NCBI RefSeq assembly: GCF_023824315.1
Contig: NZ_CP098732.1
Coordinates: forward strand, 1,550,001 to 1,614,000
Length of the DNA stretch: 64,000 nt
From: Acinetobacter tibetensis
GTDB taxonomy: Bacteria; Pseudomonadota; Gammaproteobacteria; Pseudomonadales; Moraxellaceae
Reading direction: 5' to 3'
Both the position numbers and the translations under genes were made by a program. Below are positions 17,941 to 26,805 of this stretch, piece after piece. Numbering within the stretch: position 1 is the stretch's first letter; each line of letters begins with the position of its first letter. The notes under the pieces were generated by a model. That model was not told the origin of the DNA, searched no databases, and was given only the letters and a program-made list of their open reading frames with translations.

Positions 17941-18009
17941 ATATTTTATGTTTCTAAGCAAGTATTAAGTATTTGATAAATAATAAATGTGATAAAGGGG
18001 GAATAAGCG

Positions 18010-19218
18010 ATGAATCATCAAATTAATGGGGTAGATTTACCCAATGCTGAAGGTTTTTTTGGACCTTATGGTGGTCAATTTATTCCTCCACATCTTAAAG
18101 AAGCAATGGATGAAATTAACGTGGCATATGAAGAAATTCGTCATACGCCAGAATTCCAAAATGAACTTGCAGATTTATTTGCAAATTATGTTGGTCGACC
18201 GAGTCCTTTATTTCACGCCAAGCGTTTGTCTGAGCAATTGGGTGGTGCGCAAATTTATTTAAAGCGCGAAGATCTGAACCATACTGGCGCACATAAAATT
18301 AACCATTGTCTTGGTGAGGCATTGCTTGCGAAGTACATGGGTAAAACCAAAGTCATTGCGGAAACAGGCGCGGGACAACATGGTGTGGCTTTAGCTACGG
18401 CTTGCGCTCTAGTTGGAATTCCTTGTGAAATTCATATGGGGCAAGTGGATATTGAGAAAGAACATCCAAATGTTGTGAAAATGAAGATTCTTGGTGCAAA
18501 ACTGGTTTCGGTTACGCGTGGTACAGCAACCTTAAAAGATGCTGTAGATAGTGCCTTTGAGGAATATCTAAACGATCCGAAAAACTATATTTATGCGATT
18601 GGTTCGGTCGTTGGACCGCATCCATTTCCGAAAATGGTGCGTGATTTTCAAAGTATTATTGGTAAAGAAATTAAAGTACAAACTCAAGACCGTTTTGGAC
18701 AAAATCCCGATTATATTGTTGCTTGTGTAGGTGGTGGTTCTAATGCAATCGGTGCGTTTACAGCATTTTTAAACGATACAGATGTAAAATTGGTGGGTGT
18801 TGAGCCTGCTGGTCATGGTTTGGATACAGCTATGCATTCAGCGACCTTAACATTGGGAAAACCAAGTCAAATCCATGGTATGGCATGTTATGTATTGGAA
18901 GATGATCAAGGTGAACCATTACCTGTGCATTCAATTGCTTCTGGTTTGGACTATCCGGGCGTGGGGCCACAACATAGCTTCCTTAAAGATTTAGGACGAG
19001 TTGAATATACAACAGCAACGGATCAAGAGTGTTTAGATGCGTTTATGACTTTGTCACGTGTTGAAGGAATTGTACCTGCACTAGAAAGCTCACACGCAGT
19101 CGCATGGGCATTGCGTGAAGCACCCAAATTACCCAAAGATGTGAAAATCGTGGTGAATTTATCCGGTCGTGGTGATAAAGATTCTGACTATGTTGCAGAC
19201 AAACTTGGTCTAAATTAA
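18010..19218 (+). CDS. trpB: Orphan tryptophan synthase beta chain (TrpB-like)
   Basis: A 402-residue fold-type II PLP enzyme. The PLP lysine is K96 in 'HTGAHKINH', the catalytic glutamate E118 in 'AETGAGQHG', and the phosphate loop '[10 protein letters not shown]'. It converts indole and serine to tryptophan. It differs from usual TrpB in an N-terminal '[12 protein letters not shown]' extension, '[13 protein letters not shown]', and '[16 protein letters not shown]' in place of the alpha-contacting 'GMKAPMMQTEDGQ' region. No trpA or trpF is nearby. It may be a second, stand-alone TrpB that uses free indole. AAAGGGGG precedes the start. Confidence 0.85.
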   Translation: MNHQINGVDLPNAEGFFGPYGGQFIPPHLKEAMDEINVAYEEIRHTPEFQNELADLFANYVGRPSPLFHAKRLSEQLGGAQIYLKREDLNHTGAHKINHCLGEALLAKYMGKTKVIAETGAGQHGVALATACALVGIPCEIHMGQVDIEKEHPNVVKMKILGAKLVSVTRGTATLKDAVDSAFEEYLNDPKNYIYAIGSVVGPHPFPKMVRDFQSIIGKEIKVQTQDRFGQNPDYIVACVGGGSNAIGAFTAFLNDTDVKLVGVEPAGHGLDTAMHSATLTLGKPSQIHGMACYVLEDDQGEPLPVHSIASGLDYPGVGPQHSFLKDLGRVEYTTATDQECLDAFMTLSRVEGIVPALESSHAVAWALREAPKLPKDVKIVVNLSGRGDKDSDYVADKLGLN

Positions 19219-19230
19219 AGCTTAAATTTT

Positions 19231-19259
19231 AAAAGGTCAGCATATGCTGACCTTTTTTA
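19231..19259. terminator. Bidirectional terminator after trpB-like gene
   Basis: Near-perfect palindrome AAAAGGTCAGC/GCTGACCTTTT with flanking A and T runs. It serves both trpB and the convergent CBS gene. Confidence 0.9.
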
Positions 19260-19278
19260 TATATTGACCTATATTTCA

Positions 19279-19719
19279 TTATCCAGAAATATATTGTTGT
19301 AATTGCTCAATCAAGTTTTTCTGATCTGCCATTGCTGCTTTTACTAAGTCACCAATTGAAATTAAACCAATCAGTCGTTCGTTCTCAACCACAGGCAAGT
19401 GGCGTAGGTGGCGATCAGTCATTAACTCCAAACAATCTTCTATACTGGTGTTGGTTGTTACGGTCAATACAGTTGCAGTCATAATTTCATTCACGCTGGT
19501 GGAAGAAGAAGTTCGTTCCAGTAAAGCGACTTTACGCGTGTAATCACGTTCAGAAACAATACCAACGACTCTTTCGTCTTGTGTAACGACTAAAGCGCCA
19601 ATGCCCTTGTCCGCCATAAGTGTAATTGCTTCAAATACGGTAGAATCTGGACGAATTGTAAAAATTGACTGTTCGGATTTATCTTGAAGGACTTGTGCAA
19701 CTTTAGTCATATTATTCAT
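19279..19719 (-). CDS. CBS-domain pair protein
   Basis: 146 residues made of two CBS domains. The first holds 'SVFEAITLMADKGIGALVVTQDERVVGIVSERDYTRKV', the second 'SIEDCLELMTDRHLRHLPVVENERLIGLISIGDLVKA'. Stand-alone CBS pairs bind adenine nucleotides and act as energy sensors. No effector domain is attached and the partner is unknown. Monocistronic. Confidence 0.92.
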   Translation of the reverse strand: MNNMTKVAQVLQDKSEQSIFTIRPDSTVFEAITLMADKGIGALVVTQDERVVGIVSERDYTRKVALLERTSSSTSVNEIMTATVLTVTTNTSIEDCLELMTDRHLRHLPVVENERLIGLISIGDLVKAAMADQKNLIEQLQQYISG

Positions 19720-19848
19720 CTCTGATGTTGTTTATTGTTTGACTTTTAACTTAACTTGAAATATGCAAAATGCAAATACCTGAAGGGTCATAAATTGCAT
19801 AAAATTAAAAAAATTAGGTGTCAAAGGGAACACCTAATTTAATTTGCT

Positions 19849-20247
19849 TTAAGCGGATTGTAATTGCACATCTGCAAAGAAAAAATGGCGCATTTGCTGA
19901 GTGGTCAGTTTAAATTTTTGGCTAGAAGAATTACATAGTGCAGGAATGACTTTGAGCCGAGTTAAAGTTGGCAATAATGATTTTTGAAAATCAGCAGGTG
20001 TAATCCTGCGAGGGGTATAGCTTGGCCAATGAACTTCTGCATATTTATGTGCTTGAACGCTATTCATCCAGAACGGAAAAATAAAATCATCTTGGTCGGA
20101 CATGATTGCCCAGCCTTGATTGTATAAACCCCATAACACACCGCAGTACATCATGGATTTAAGAATAGTAATTTTAAAGAATAAGTCTTTTGAGATTGGT
20201 TGTAATTGACTAATTTGTTTCATATTGGACAAACGTTGTGAAGTCAT
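19849..20247 (-). CDS. DUF2750 domain-containing protein
   Basis: 132 residues with the DUF2750 core 'GWAIMSDQDDFIFPFWMNSVQAHKYAEVHWPSYTPRRITP' and 'LLPTLTRLKVIPALC'. Function is unknown. Family members are short cytosolic proteins, often of antitoxin or immunity type, but that is not established for this one. ATG at 20247 is used. A methionine eight codons later (MKQISQL) is a possible alternative. Confidence 0.82.
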   Translation of the reverse strand: MTSQRLSNMKQISQLQPISKDLFFKITILKSMMYCGVLWGLYNQGWAIMSDQDDFIFPFWMNSVQAHKYAEVHWPSYTPRRITPADFQKSLLPTLTRLKVIPALCNSSSQKFKLTTQQMRHFFFADVQLQSA

Positions 20248-20334
20248 GAGTTATTGTAAAAAGGTTAGGTTAAATTTCAGTGTAAGCTTTGCGAAAAATC
20301 GTAAGTAAATATGTTTTTTGGAAAATAAGGCTCA

Positions 20335-20361
20335 AAAAAAACGCCACCTAAGTGACGTTTC
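20335..20361 (-). terminator. Terminator of the Sel1-like gene
   Basis: On the minus strand AACGTCAC TTAG GTGGCGTT (one G-U pair) runs into eight T. It starts immediately after the stop codon of the gene at 20363. Confidence 0.82.
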
Positions 20362-20362
20362 A

Positions 20363-20596
20363 TTATGCTTGCATCGTGGCCATCTTTTGCCAGTACTGAG
20401 CTTTAAGAGAATCACGTTCTACACGAAAACCTTGATAATAAAGTTCAGCTAAAAACATTGCTGCTTTACCATGACCTGCACGTGCAGCGTCTTCCAACTG
20501 TAAAACGGCTTCTGAAAAGTTCATTTGCGATTGAATAGTGTTTACCGCGTTAGCATACACATGTTCTAATTCATGATGAGAAATTTGTTGAATCAT
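20363..20596 (-). CDS. Small Sel1/TPR-like repeat protein
   Basis: 77 residues with one clear Sel1-like repeat, 'ALQLEDAARAGHGKAAMFLAELYYQG'-type (actual text AVLQLEDAARAGHGKAAMFL), followed by 'FRVERDSLKAQYWQKMA'. It is probably an all-helical adaptor of unknown partner. GGAG precedes the ATG. Free-standing gene with its own terminator. Confidence 0.75.
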   Translation of the reverse strand: MIQQISHHELEHVYANAVNTIQSQMNFSEAVLQLEDAARAGHGKAAMFLAELYYQGFRVERDSLKAQYWQKMATMQA

Positions 20597-20815
20597 AGAT
20601 AACTCCTTATTGTAATTATGATTGCACAGCTAGACTTTTATAGTCTTCATACTAATTTAACTAAGTATTATTAAACTAATATTACATATTAGATGAAAAG
20701 TCAAATAACAGATGGGGGTTGCACAAATAAATTCAAGTTACATGATTAAACAATAGTCAAAAAGTTTTTTTATTATTATGGATCTACAGGATACTGTAAT
20801 TAAAAGGAGAATAAT

Positions 20816-21178
20816 ATGACAAATACAATAGATGGTTTTACTTTTGATTTACCACTGAACGCGGAAAAAATTATTGAATTGGCTCACTATCATCGTCAAC
20901 AATTAGATGAGGCCATTTTTCACAATGAAATTCATTTAGGGGAATACTGTTTGGCTCAGCGTAAGCGTGTGTATGATTTTACGCGAACACTGGAGCCACA
21001 ACAGCGTGTTGAATTTTATAAAATGTACGATGGGGAACTGCGTAGAATTGCAGATGATGAGGACTTGCATCCTGCTGATGCAGAACATGGTGTAGGTGTA
21101 TTTACCATTGTACTGGCATTAGCGTTTATTGCTTTTATCCTTTATTTTGCTGTAGTCCGTAATATTATAAGTGCTTAA
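20816..21178 (+). CDS. Small C-tail-anchored membrane protein, unknown function
   Basis: 120 residues. A soluble, charged helical N-terminal part ('ELAHYHRQQLDEAIFHNEIHLGEYCLAQRKRVYDF') is followed by one C-terminal transmembrane helix ('VGVFTIVLALAFIAFILYFAVV'). No domain recognised. AAAGGAG at a proper distance supports the start. Probably expressed from its own promoter in the preceding 220 bp. Confidence 0.75.
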   Translation: MTNTIDGFTFDLPLNAEKIIELAHYHRQQLDEAIFHNEIHLGEYCLAQRKRVYDFTRTLEPQQRVEFYKMYDGELRRIADDEDLHPADAEHGVGVFTIVLALAFIAFILYFAVVRNIISA

Positions 21179-21253
21179 GACAGAATTTGCCCATTTTTAG
21201 CCAGTTGAGGTTAAGACTGGGCAAATAAACTTGAGATTCTTTAGTAGCCAACC

Positions 21254-21282
21254 TACACTACCTACTCATTCGAGGTAGTGTA
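21254..21282 (+). promoter_or_regulatory. Perfect hairpin covering the ribosome binding site of the next gene
   Basis: Arms TACACTACCT (21254-21263) and AGGTAGTGTA (21273-21282) with a 9-nt loop. The right arm contains the GAGGT Shine-Dalgarno sequence and the first base of the ATG. It could mask translation or, at DNA level, be an operator. Confidence 0.6.
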
Positions 21283-21614
21283 TGCATAGCGCAAAGCAAA
21301 AAATTATTCATTTTTTTGATCAGTTTAAATTAGAGAATTTATATTATTTCTTGGTCGTATTAATTATTGGTGCGATTCTTTTTTTTGCTACTTTTGCCTT
21401 ATTTAGACCTGTGACACCAGAGCAATATCATCAAATCAAACAGTTATCTCGGCAATCATATTATCCTTCTACTCAAGATATGGCAGATCAACTTTTGTAT
21501 AAGCATCAGGTGACCATAGGTCATTACTTGAAATTGATGCGGGCATATCATACAGAGAAGAATCAGGCAACGGAGCTTCCTCCTTTGGCGGATGATACTG
21601 TTCGCCCATTTTAG
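21282..21614 (+). CDS. Small single-span membrane protein, unknown function
   Basis: 110 residues. One transmembrane helix ('LYYFLVVLIIGAILFFATFALF') lies at 19-42, followed by a soluble helical tail with 'PVTPEQYHQIKQLSRQSYYPSTQDMADQLL'. No domain recognised. Its last 146 bp are antisense to the end of the M16 peptidase-like gene on the other strand. Both frames look coding, since the hydrophobic profile here is a real membrane pattern. The start lies inside the hairpin described just upstream. Confidence 0.68.
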   Translation: MHSAKQKIIHFFDQFKLENLYYFLVVLIIGAILFFATFALFRPVTPEQYHQIKQLSRQSYYPSTQDMADQLLYKHQVTIGHYLKLMRAYHTEKNQATELPPLADDTVRPF

Positions 21615-23109
21615 GAAGTGTCGTTTTGGGTGTAGCTAATTTCTTACTCGTGTTTAAGTTTTCTTGCAAGATGTGTTCTAAGGTAGATTTATCTAGGTTT
21701 TTGCTGAAAATTACAAGGGTGAGTCGATCTGGATGTAAATGCTTTCGGATCGCGTTTTGCACTTGAATAGTGGTTAACTCATTTAATTTTTCACTATAGC
21801 GATTTAAGTAATCAGCAGGTAAATGATAAAACCCCATAGCGCCTAACTGAGCATTAATCGTGGCGTTGCTACTATAGTGAGTTGGAAAAGCTCGTATCAT
21901 GCCTAATTTGGCTTGTTCAAGCTGTTGTTCATCAATCGAAGTATGGATGAAATTGACCAAGGCTTGATGTGCAATCTGAATGCTTTCTGACAAATTTTCC
22001 TGTTCTGTTGAATAGCCTAAGCTAAAGGGGCCTGCTGCTTGCATGAAATTAAAATTACTATACGCACCGTAGGTAAGACCTCGTTTAACACGGAGTTCTT
22101 GATTCAAAATGGAATTAAATCCTCCTGTTCCAAATATGCGATTAGCTACTTGAAGGGCTAAATAATCTGGATCTTCTCGAGTCGTTCCGATTTCACCCAT
22201 GACAATATGTGCTTGGCTTGATGCATAAGGGATATGCCGAATATTAAAATCTGTACGCATAATTGGGGTAGGTAGTGGCTTTGCTTTGCTGCCTTCAGGT
22301 AATTGTTTCGCTATTTTTTCTGACAGTTTTAATGCGTCTTTCGGATTTAATTGTCCAGTAATTGCAATGTTCAAATTATTACGGACTAAAAATCGCTTAC
22401 GAAACTCAATCAAATTTTCAGGCGTGATGCGTTTAATGCTGGCTTGAGTTCCTGTAACTGGTTCGGCATAAGGGTGTTTGCCATATAAAGTACGGTAAAA
22501 CACAATATTTTTCATACGATCTGGATTTTCTTTTAATTGCTTTTGCCCTACAGCGGTATTACTGAGCATTAAATCAATACTTGGCGTCTTAAAAGTAGAG
22601 TGATTCAACACTTCAAGCATCATTGCCACTGCGGGTTGTAACTTTTCAGGATCGGATAAGGTTCTTAATTTAATGATAAACATATCTCGATATGCAGCCA
22701 CGCTGAACTTAGCTCCAACACTTTCAAAAGTTGAAATAATTTCCTGTGCTGTGTAGTTGGTTGTTCCTTCATCCATAAGTTGCGCTGCCATATTGGATAA
22801 ACCATAAAGATTAGTGCCAATTTCAGAGTCTCGTGCTGAACCTGCATTAAATGTCAGTTGAATGTCGATTATCGGTAAAGTTTGCGATTCCACAAACAGT
22901 GATCGAACATGAAAGCGATTATTCAGTTCGTGTACGAAGGGTGCGGTTTGATGTGGATTTTCCTGAATATTTTTTAGGCTTTGTAGCCGAGAAATTGAGC
23001 TGAACTCGTTTGTTGTTTCTGTATTTTGTATAACCTCTGCGAAACTGGCAGGTAAAAATAAAAAAGAAGTGATGATACATAAATGAAATTTCCACATTTG
23101 CTTCTCCAT
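21469..23109 (-). CDS. M16 family peptidase-like protein, non-catalytic (R/Y) subunit
   Basis: A 546-residue precursor with a signal peptide (…FLFLPASFA). Two M16 halves are present. The HxxEH zinc motif is absent, whereas the R/Y pair typical of the partner subunit is present in 'ELRVKRGLTYGAYSNF'. Such proteins pair with an HxxEH subunit to form a periplasmic clamshell peptidase. The catalytic partner is encoded just upstream (3-bp spacing). The C-terminal 40 or so residues ('YHPPKEEAPLPDSSLYDMPA…') lie antisense to the small membrane protein gene. Confidence 0.9.
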   Translation of the reverse strand: MEKQMWKFHLCIITSFLFLPASFAEVIQNTETTNEFSSISRLQSLKNIQENPHQTAPFVHELNNRFHVRSLFVESQTLPIIDIQLTFNAGSARDSEIGTNLYGLSNMAAQLMDEGTTNYTAQEIISTFESVGAKFSVAAYRDMFIIKLRTLSDPEKLQPAVAMMLEVLNHSTFKTPSIDLMLSNTAVGQKQLKENPDRMKNIVFYRTLYGKHPYAEPVTGTQASIKRITPENLIEFRKRFLVRNNLNIAITGQLNPKDALKLSEKIAKQLPEGSKAKPLPTPIMRTDFNIRHIPYASSQAHIVMGEIGTTREDPDYLALQVANRIFGTGGFNSILNQELRVKRGLTYGAYSNFNFMQAAGPFSLGYSTEQENLSESIQIAHQALVNFIHTSIDEQQLEQAKLGMIRAFPTHYSSNATINAQLGAMGFYHLPADYLNRYSEKLNELTTIQVQNAIRKHLHPDRLTLVIFSKNLDKSTLEHILQENLNTSKKLATPKTTLPKMGEQYHPPKEEAPLPDSSLYDMPASISSNDLWSPDAYTKVDLPYLE

Positions 23110-23112
23110 GGG

Positions 23113-24480
23113 TTATTTTTGTTGTTCAGGAAGAATGTGCATATTGCTCAGGTTTTTTTGGTTGAAATAGGTATTGGCTACGCGCTGGATATCTTCTGGG
23201 GTAACAGCTTCATAATGTTGTTGTAATTGATCGATTAATTGATAGCTCAATCCATTCACCTCCAATGTTCCAATCATTCGGGCTTGTCCCGCAATATCAT
23301 CTTGGCTATAAATCAAATCGGCCATATATCTTGTCACTACATGATTTATCTCATTATCAGATACAGGGCTGTTTTTTAAACTTTCTATTTCAGCCAATAC
23401 AGCTTTTTCAATCTCTTCCAGTGAAACGCCTTCTACGGGTAAGGCAGTAATACTAAAAAGGCTATCACCACGATTATATGGATCATAAGAGGCACTGATT
23501 GAAGTTGCTAACTTTTGATTGCGTACTAAATTTTTTTGAAGACGGGAAGTTATACCGCTATCCAGTATATTTTTGATAATAACGAGTGCATAGACATCTT
23601 GTGGATTTTGTGCGGTAGCTAAAGAGTGAACATTCCAAGCCAAAAGCAGATTTGGAACCTGTACAGGAAGTTTAACCTCCATATAGCGATAGCCAACATT
23701 TGTATATTCCTGAACTTCATTTCTTTGAGCTAATACTTTTGCTGGAATAGCAGAAAAGTATTGTTTTACTTGATGAAGCGTTTGCTGGGTATCTACATCA
23801 CCAACAATAACTAAAATAGCATTATTCGGAGCATACCAGTCTTGATACCATTTTTTAAGAGAGTCTAATTGAAGGGTATTTAGATTCTTCATATAACCAA
23901 TTACAGGTTGCCTGTAGTGACTGGTTGGGTAAGCAATCCATTTAAACCGCTCAGATGCGAGAGCACGAGGATTATCATCGGTTCTTTGGCGCCGTTCCTC
24001 CATAATAACTTTAATTTCAGTATCAAAATCTTGTTGTCTGAGCAGTAAATTACTCATCCGATCAGCTTCTAATTCCAATGCTAAAGCTAAAAAGTCTTTT
24101 TGGTAGAGTTGATAATAGTAGGTGTAGTTGGTAAAAGTTGCAGCGTTCACACTCCCACCATACAGTCGACTTAAACGAGTAAATTCATCATTGGGTACTT
24201 TGATTGTGCCTTTAAACATCATATGTTCTAAGGCATGCGAAATACCCAAAAGATTCCCTGATTCATCACTGCTACCAACAGCATACCAAATTTGCGTCAT
24301 GACCATAGGCGAGCGATGATCTTCGCGGATTATGACTTTAAGCCCATTGTCTAAAGTATATTTTGAGGTTGAGTGTGTTAGATAATTTTGAGGTTTTGCA
24401 TAAACTGGACAAATGCAGACCAATATGCCAAAGAGTATAGCGGGTTGTTTTAGGCGTTTATTATTATTTTTGCCAAACAC
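23113..24480 (-). CDS. M16 family zinc metallopeptidase, catalytic subunit
   Basis: A 455-residue precursor. A hydrophobic signal segment ('QPAILFGILVCICPVYA') follows a basic N-terminus. The zinc motif is HALEH in 'GISHALEHMMFKGT', with the downstream glutamate in 'ALALELEADRMSNLLL'. The start is GTG. It probably degrades peptides in the periplasm together with the R/Y subunit encoded next. The two genes form one operon diverging from ftsY. Similar pairs occur across Gammaproteobacteria. The substrate is unknown. Confidence 0.9.
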   Translation of the reverse strand: MFGKNNNKRLKQPAILFGILVCICPVYAKPQNYLTHSTSKYTLDNGLKVIIREDHRSPMVMTQIWYAVGSSDESGNLLGISHALEHMMFKGTIKVPNDEFTRLSRLYGGSVNAATFTNYTYYYQLYQKDFLALALELEADRMSNLLLRQQDFDTEIKVIMEERRQRTDDNPRALASERFKWIAYPTSHYRQPVIGYMKNLNTLQLDSLKKWYQDWYAPNNAILVIVGDVDTQQTLHQVKQYFSAIPAKVLAQRNEVQEYTNVGYRYMEVKLPVQVPNLLLAWNVHSLATAQNPQDVYALVIIKNILDSGITSRLQKNLVRNQKLATSISASYDPYNRGDSLFSITALPVEGVSLEEIEKAVLAEIESLKNSPVSDNEINHVVTRYMADLIYSQDDIAGQARMIGTLEVNGLSYQLIDQLQQHYEAVTPEDIQRVANTYFNQKNLSNMHILPEQQK

Positions 24481-24611
24481 TTAGGGAGCTCACAAACCTT
24501 GGTATTTAAATTCATTCTTAAGAAAATCATTTGTAAATGCAAGGTAAGGGTGTAGTTTTTTGTAGCTGATTTACACGATACGGCAAGATAAGGAAAATCC
24601 TTATCTTTTAT

Positions 24612-24619
24612 GCTAAAAT
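24612..24619 (+). promoter_or_regulatory. Extended -10 promoter of ftsY (candidate)
   Basis: ATG-C-TAAAAT reads as an extended -10 (TG-N-TAAAAT) 39 bp upstream of the preferred ftsY start. It overlaps an in-frame upstream ATG, which argues against that ATG being the start. Confidence 0.45.
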
Positions 24620-24657
24620 TATTAACTTTTAACGCGCTGCTTTTCAAAGGATTCGGC

Positions 24658-25761
24658 ATGCAACAACAATCTACTGGGCAAAATAAATTTTTGATTGATG
24701 CTGATATTGGGGATGACGATGTAACTTTACCAAGTTTACCTGCGGTAAATGTGCCCATTATTGAGACTCCAAAAGCTGAAGAAACGATTACTCCAGTTCA
24801 AAAAACTTCCGATGAGCAAACTATCGAAAAGTCAACAGGCGGCTTTTTTAACCGAATGAAAGAAGGGTTAACCAAAACCCGTAAAAACTTTGCCGATGGT
24901 ATGGTCAATATTTTGATCGGTGGCAAAGAAATTGATGATGAACTCCTTGAAGAAGTTGAAGAGCAGCTTTTAGTTGCAGATATTGGTGTAGATGCGACCA
25001 AAGCAATTATCGCTAATTTAACTGAGCGTACAGCGCGCGGCGATTTGATTTATTCGCATTCTTTATATAAAGCATTGCAAGAAGAATTGGTTAACTTGCT
25101 GGCTCCGCGGGTTAAACCCTTGCATATCGATCCAAACAAAAATCCATTTGTGATTTTGGTCGTGGGTGTAAATGGTGTAGGTAAAACGACCACTATTGGT
25201 AAATTGGCTAAGCGTTTGCAAGGTGAGGGTAAAAAAGTCATGCTTGCGGCAGGGGATACTTTCCGTGCAGCAGCAACCGAGCAATTGCAAATTTGGGGTG
25301 AGCGCAACAATATCGCCGTGGTTGCTCAAGGTCATGGTGCAGATAGTGCTTCTGTCATTTTCGATGCTTTTGAAAGTGCACGTGCGAAAGGTGTAGATGT
25401 TCTGATTGCCGATACCGCAGGACGTTTGCATAACAAAAGTCATTTGATGCAAGAATTGACGAAAGTTAAGCGCGTTATGCAAAAAATTGATGCCACAGCA
25501 CCTCATGAAATTATGTTAGTGGTAGATGCAGGCACGGGCCAGAATGCGATTAACCAAGTCGAGTTGTTTGATGAGGCTGTTGGTCTTACAGGTATTACGA
25601 TCACTAAATTAGATGGAACAGCAAAAGGTGGTGTTCTGTTTAATATTGCAAGTCGCACTCATGTTCCAATTCGCTTTATTGGTGTTGGTGAGAAAATTGA
25701 TGATTTACGACCGTTCTCGGCAAAATCATTTGTAGCTGCTTTATTTGAAACAGAAAAATAA
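24658..25761 (+). CDS. ftsY: Signal recognition particle receptor FtsY
   Basis: 367 residues. A short acidic N-terminal A region ('DADIGDDDVTLPSLPAV') is followed by the N domain ('FFNRMKEGLTKTRKNFADGMVNILIGGKEIDDELLEEVEEQLLVADIG') and the GTPase G domain with 'GVNGVGKTTTIGKLA', 'DTFRAAATEQL', 'DTAGR' and 'TKLDGTAKGG'. It docks ribosome-SRP complexes at the membrane. The ATG at 24658 is preceded by AAGGA. An upstream in-frame ATG lies within the probable -10. Divergent from the M16 operon. Confidence 0.95.
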   Translation: MQQQSTGQNKFLIDADIGDDDVTLPSLPAVNVPIIETPKAEETITPVQKTSDEQTIEKSTGGFFNRMKEGLTKTRKNFADGMVNILIGGKEIDDELLEEVEEQLLVADIGVDATKAIIANLTERTARGDLIYSHSLYKALQEELVNLLAPRVKPLHIDPNKNPFVILVVGVNGVGKTTTIGKLAKRLQGEGKKVMLAAGDTFRAAATEQLQIWGERNNIAVVAQGHGADSASVIFDAFESARAKGVDVLIADTAGRLHNKSHLMQELTKVKRVMQKIDATAPHEIMLVVDAGTGQNAINQVELFDEAVGLTGITITKLDGTAKGGVLFNIASRTHVPIRFIGVGEKIDDLRPFSAKSFVAALFETEK

Positions 25762-25780
25762 AAAGCAGTCTATTTCACAT

Positions 25781-25813
25781 AAACTCCGCAAAGTGCGGAG
25801 TTTATCTTTTTTA
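25781..25813 (+). terminator. Rho-independent terminator of ftsY
   Basis: AAACTCCGCA AAG TGCGGAGTTT followed by ATCTTTTTT, 20 bp after the stop. Confidence 0.9.
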
Positions 25814-25935
25814 GGCTATTTAGTTGATTTAAAAGAGAACAGTCTTTCTAAAGTAAATGGTTATTTCCCAGAAATTTGGCGTTAGAATAAAATCCTTAAA
25901 AAAAATATGTGTATTTGGGTTTTACGGGGTAATCA

Positions 25936-26622
25936 ATGGCACTATTAGATAAACTTAGCCAAGTGCTAACAACTGAAATTACAACGGACTTAATTTTTAA
26001 TAGAAAAAATGAAACTGATTCAAAGGAATCGGATTATCTTCAACAATTACAACAACGCCAATCCATACAGAAATTAGGTAAGAACCTAGCATATGATCAA
26101 ATATATTTAAGCGAGTTGATTCATGCCGCTGTTTTAAGTTGCCCATCGGCAGTGAACATGAAAACCACACGTATTGTTATTCTATTTTCCAAAGCACATA
26201 CGGAATTTTGGCATTTGGTTCAAGAGATTCAAAAAACACAAATACCCGAACACTTATTTCCAGCAATTGCAATAAAGATTCAGAAATGCAACGCGGCTTA
26301 TGGAACAGTTTTATTTTTTGAGGATCAAACAGCCATCGAAAACTTGCAAAAGAACTCACCTTTAAATTCAGCAGAATTACCATTGTGGTCAGAACAGAGT
26401 TTAGGAATGGCGCAATATGCAGTTTGGATGGCTTTAGCAGAAATAGGAATAGGAGCGAACTTTAATTATTACAGTCCGTCAATTGATTACAAAGTCGCTC
26501 AATACTTTAAAATAAGTACAAAATGGAAATTGCAAACCCAACTGGTATTTGGTTCTGTCGAACAAGATGCTGAGTATGTTGATGCTACCAAGAAAGAAGC
26601 AGAATTTTTGGTTTTTAAGTAA
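25936..26622 (+). CDS. Divergent nitroreductase-like protein (paralogue 1)
   Basis: 228 residues of the FRM2/HBN1-like nitroreductase group (FMN-dependent, cytosolic). Compared with the two paralogues in this window it has a 25-residue N-terminal insertion. The FMN-contacting 'RRT' reads 'RQS', and 'SPSAFNSQTSR' reads 'CPSAVNMKTTR'. The core 'LPLWSEQSLGMAQYAVWMALAEIGIGANFNYYSP' is kept. FMN binding or catalysis may be altered. It lies 165 bp upstream of paralogue 2, so tandem duplication is likely. Confidence 0.82.
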   Translation: MALLDKLSQVLTTEITTDLIFNRKNETDSKESDYLQQLQQRQSIQKLGKNLAYDQIYLSELIHAAVLSCPSAVNMKTTRIVILFSKAHTEFWHLVQEIQKTQIPEHLFPAIAIKIQKCNAAYGTVLFFEDQTAIENLQKNSPLNSAELPLWSEQSLGMAQYAVWMALAEIGIGANFNYYSPSIDYKVAQYFKISTKWKLQTQLVFGSVEQDAEYVDATKKEAEFLVFK

Positions 26623-26805
26623 AAGAATAAACAATATTGTTTGATCTTTAATAGAGTAAATCTTGTAATATATTGAACGTTCTAAATATAAAACAGACTG
26701 TCACAATGATAGGTCTTTATATAATTTACAAAGGACTTAAGATATCCCTAAGTCAATTGAGATATAACTCTCTATTTAAACGAACAAATGAATGAGGAAA
26801 AAATA

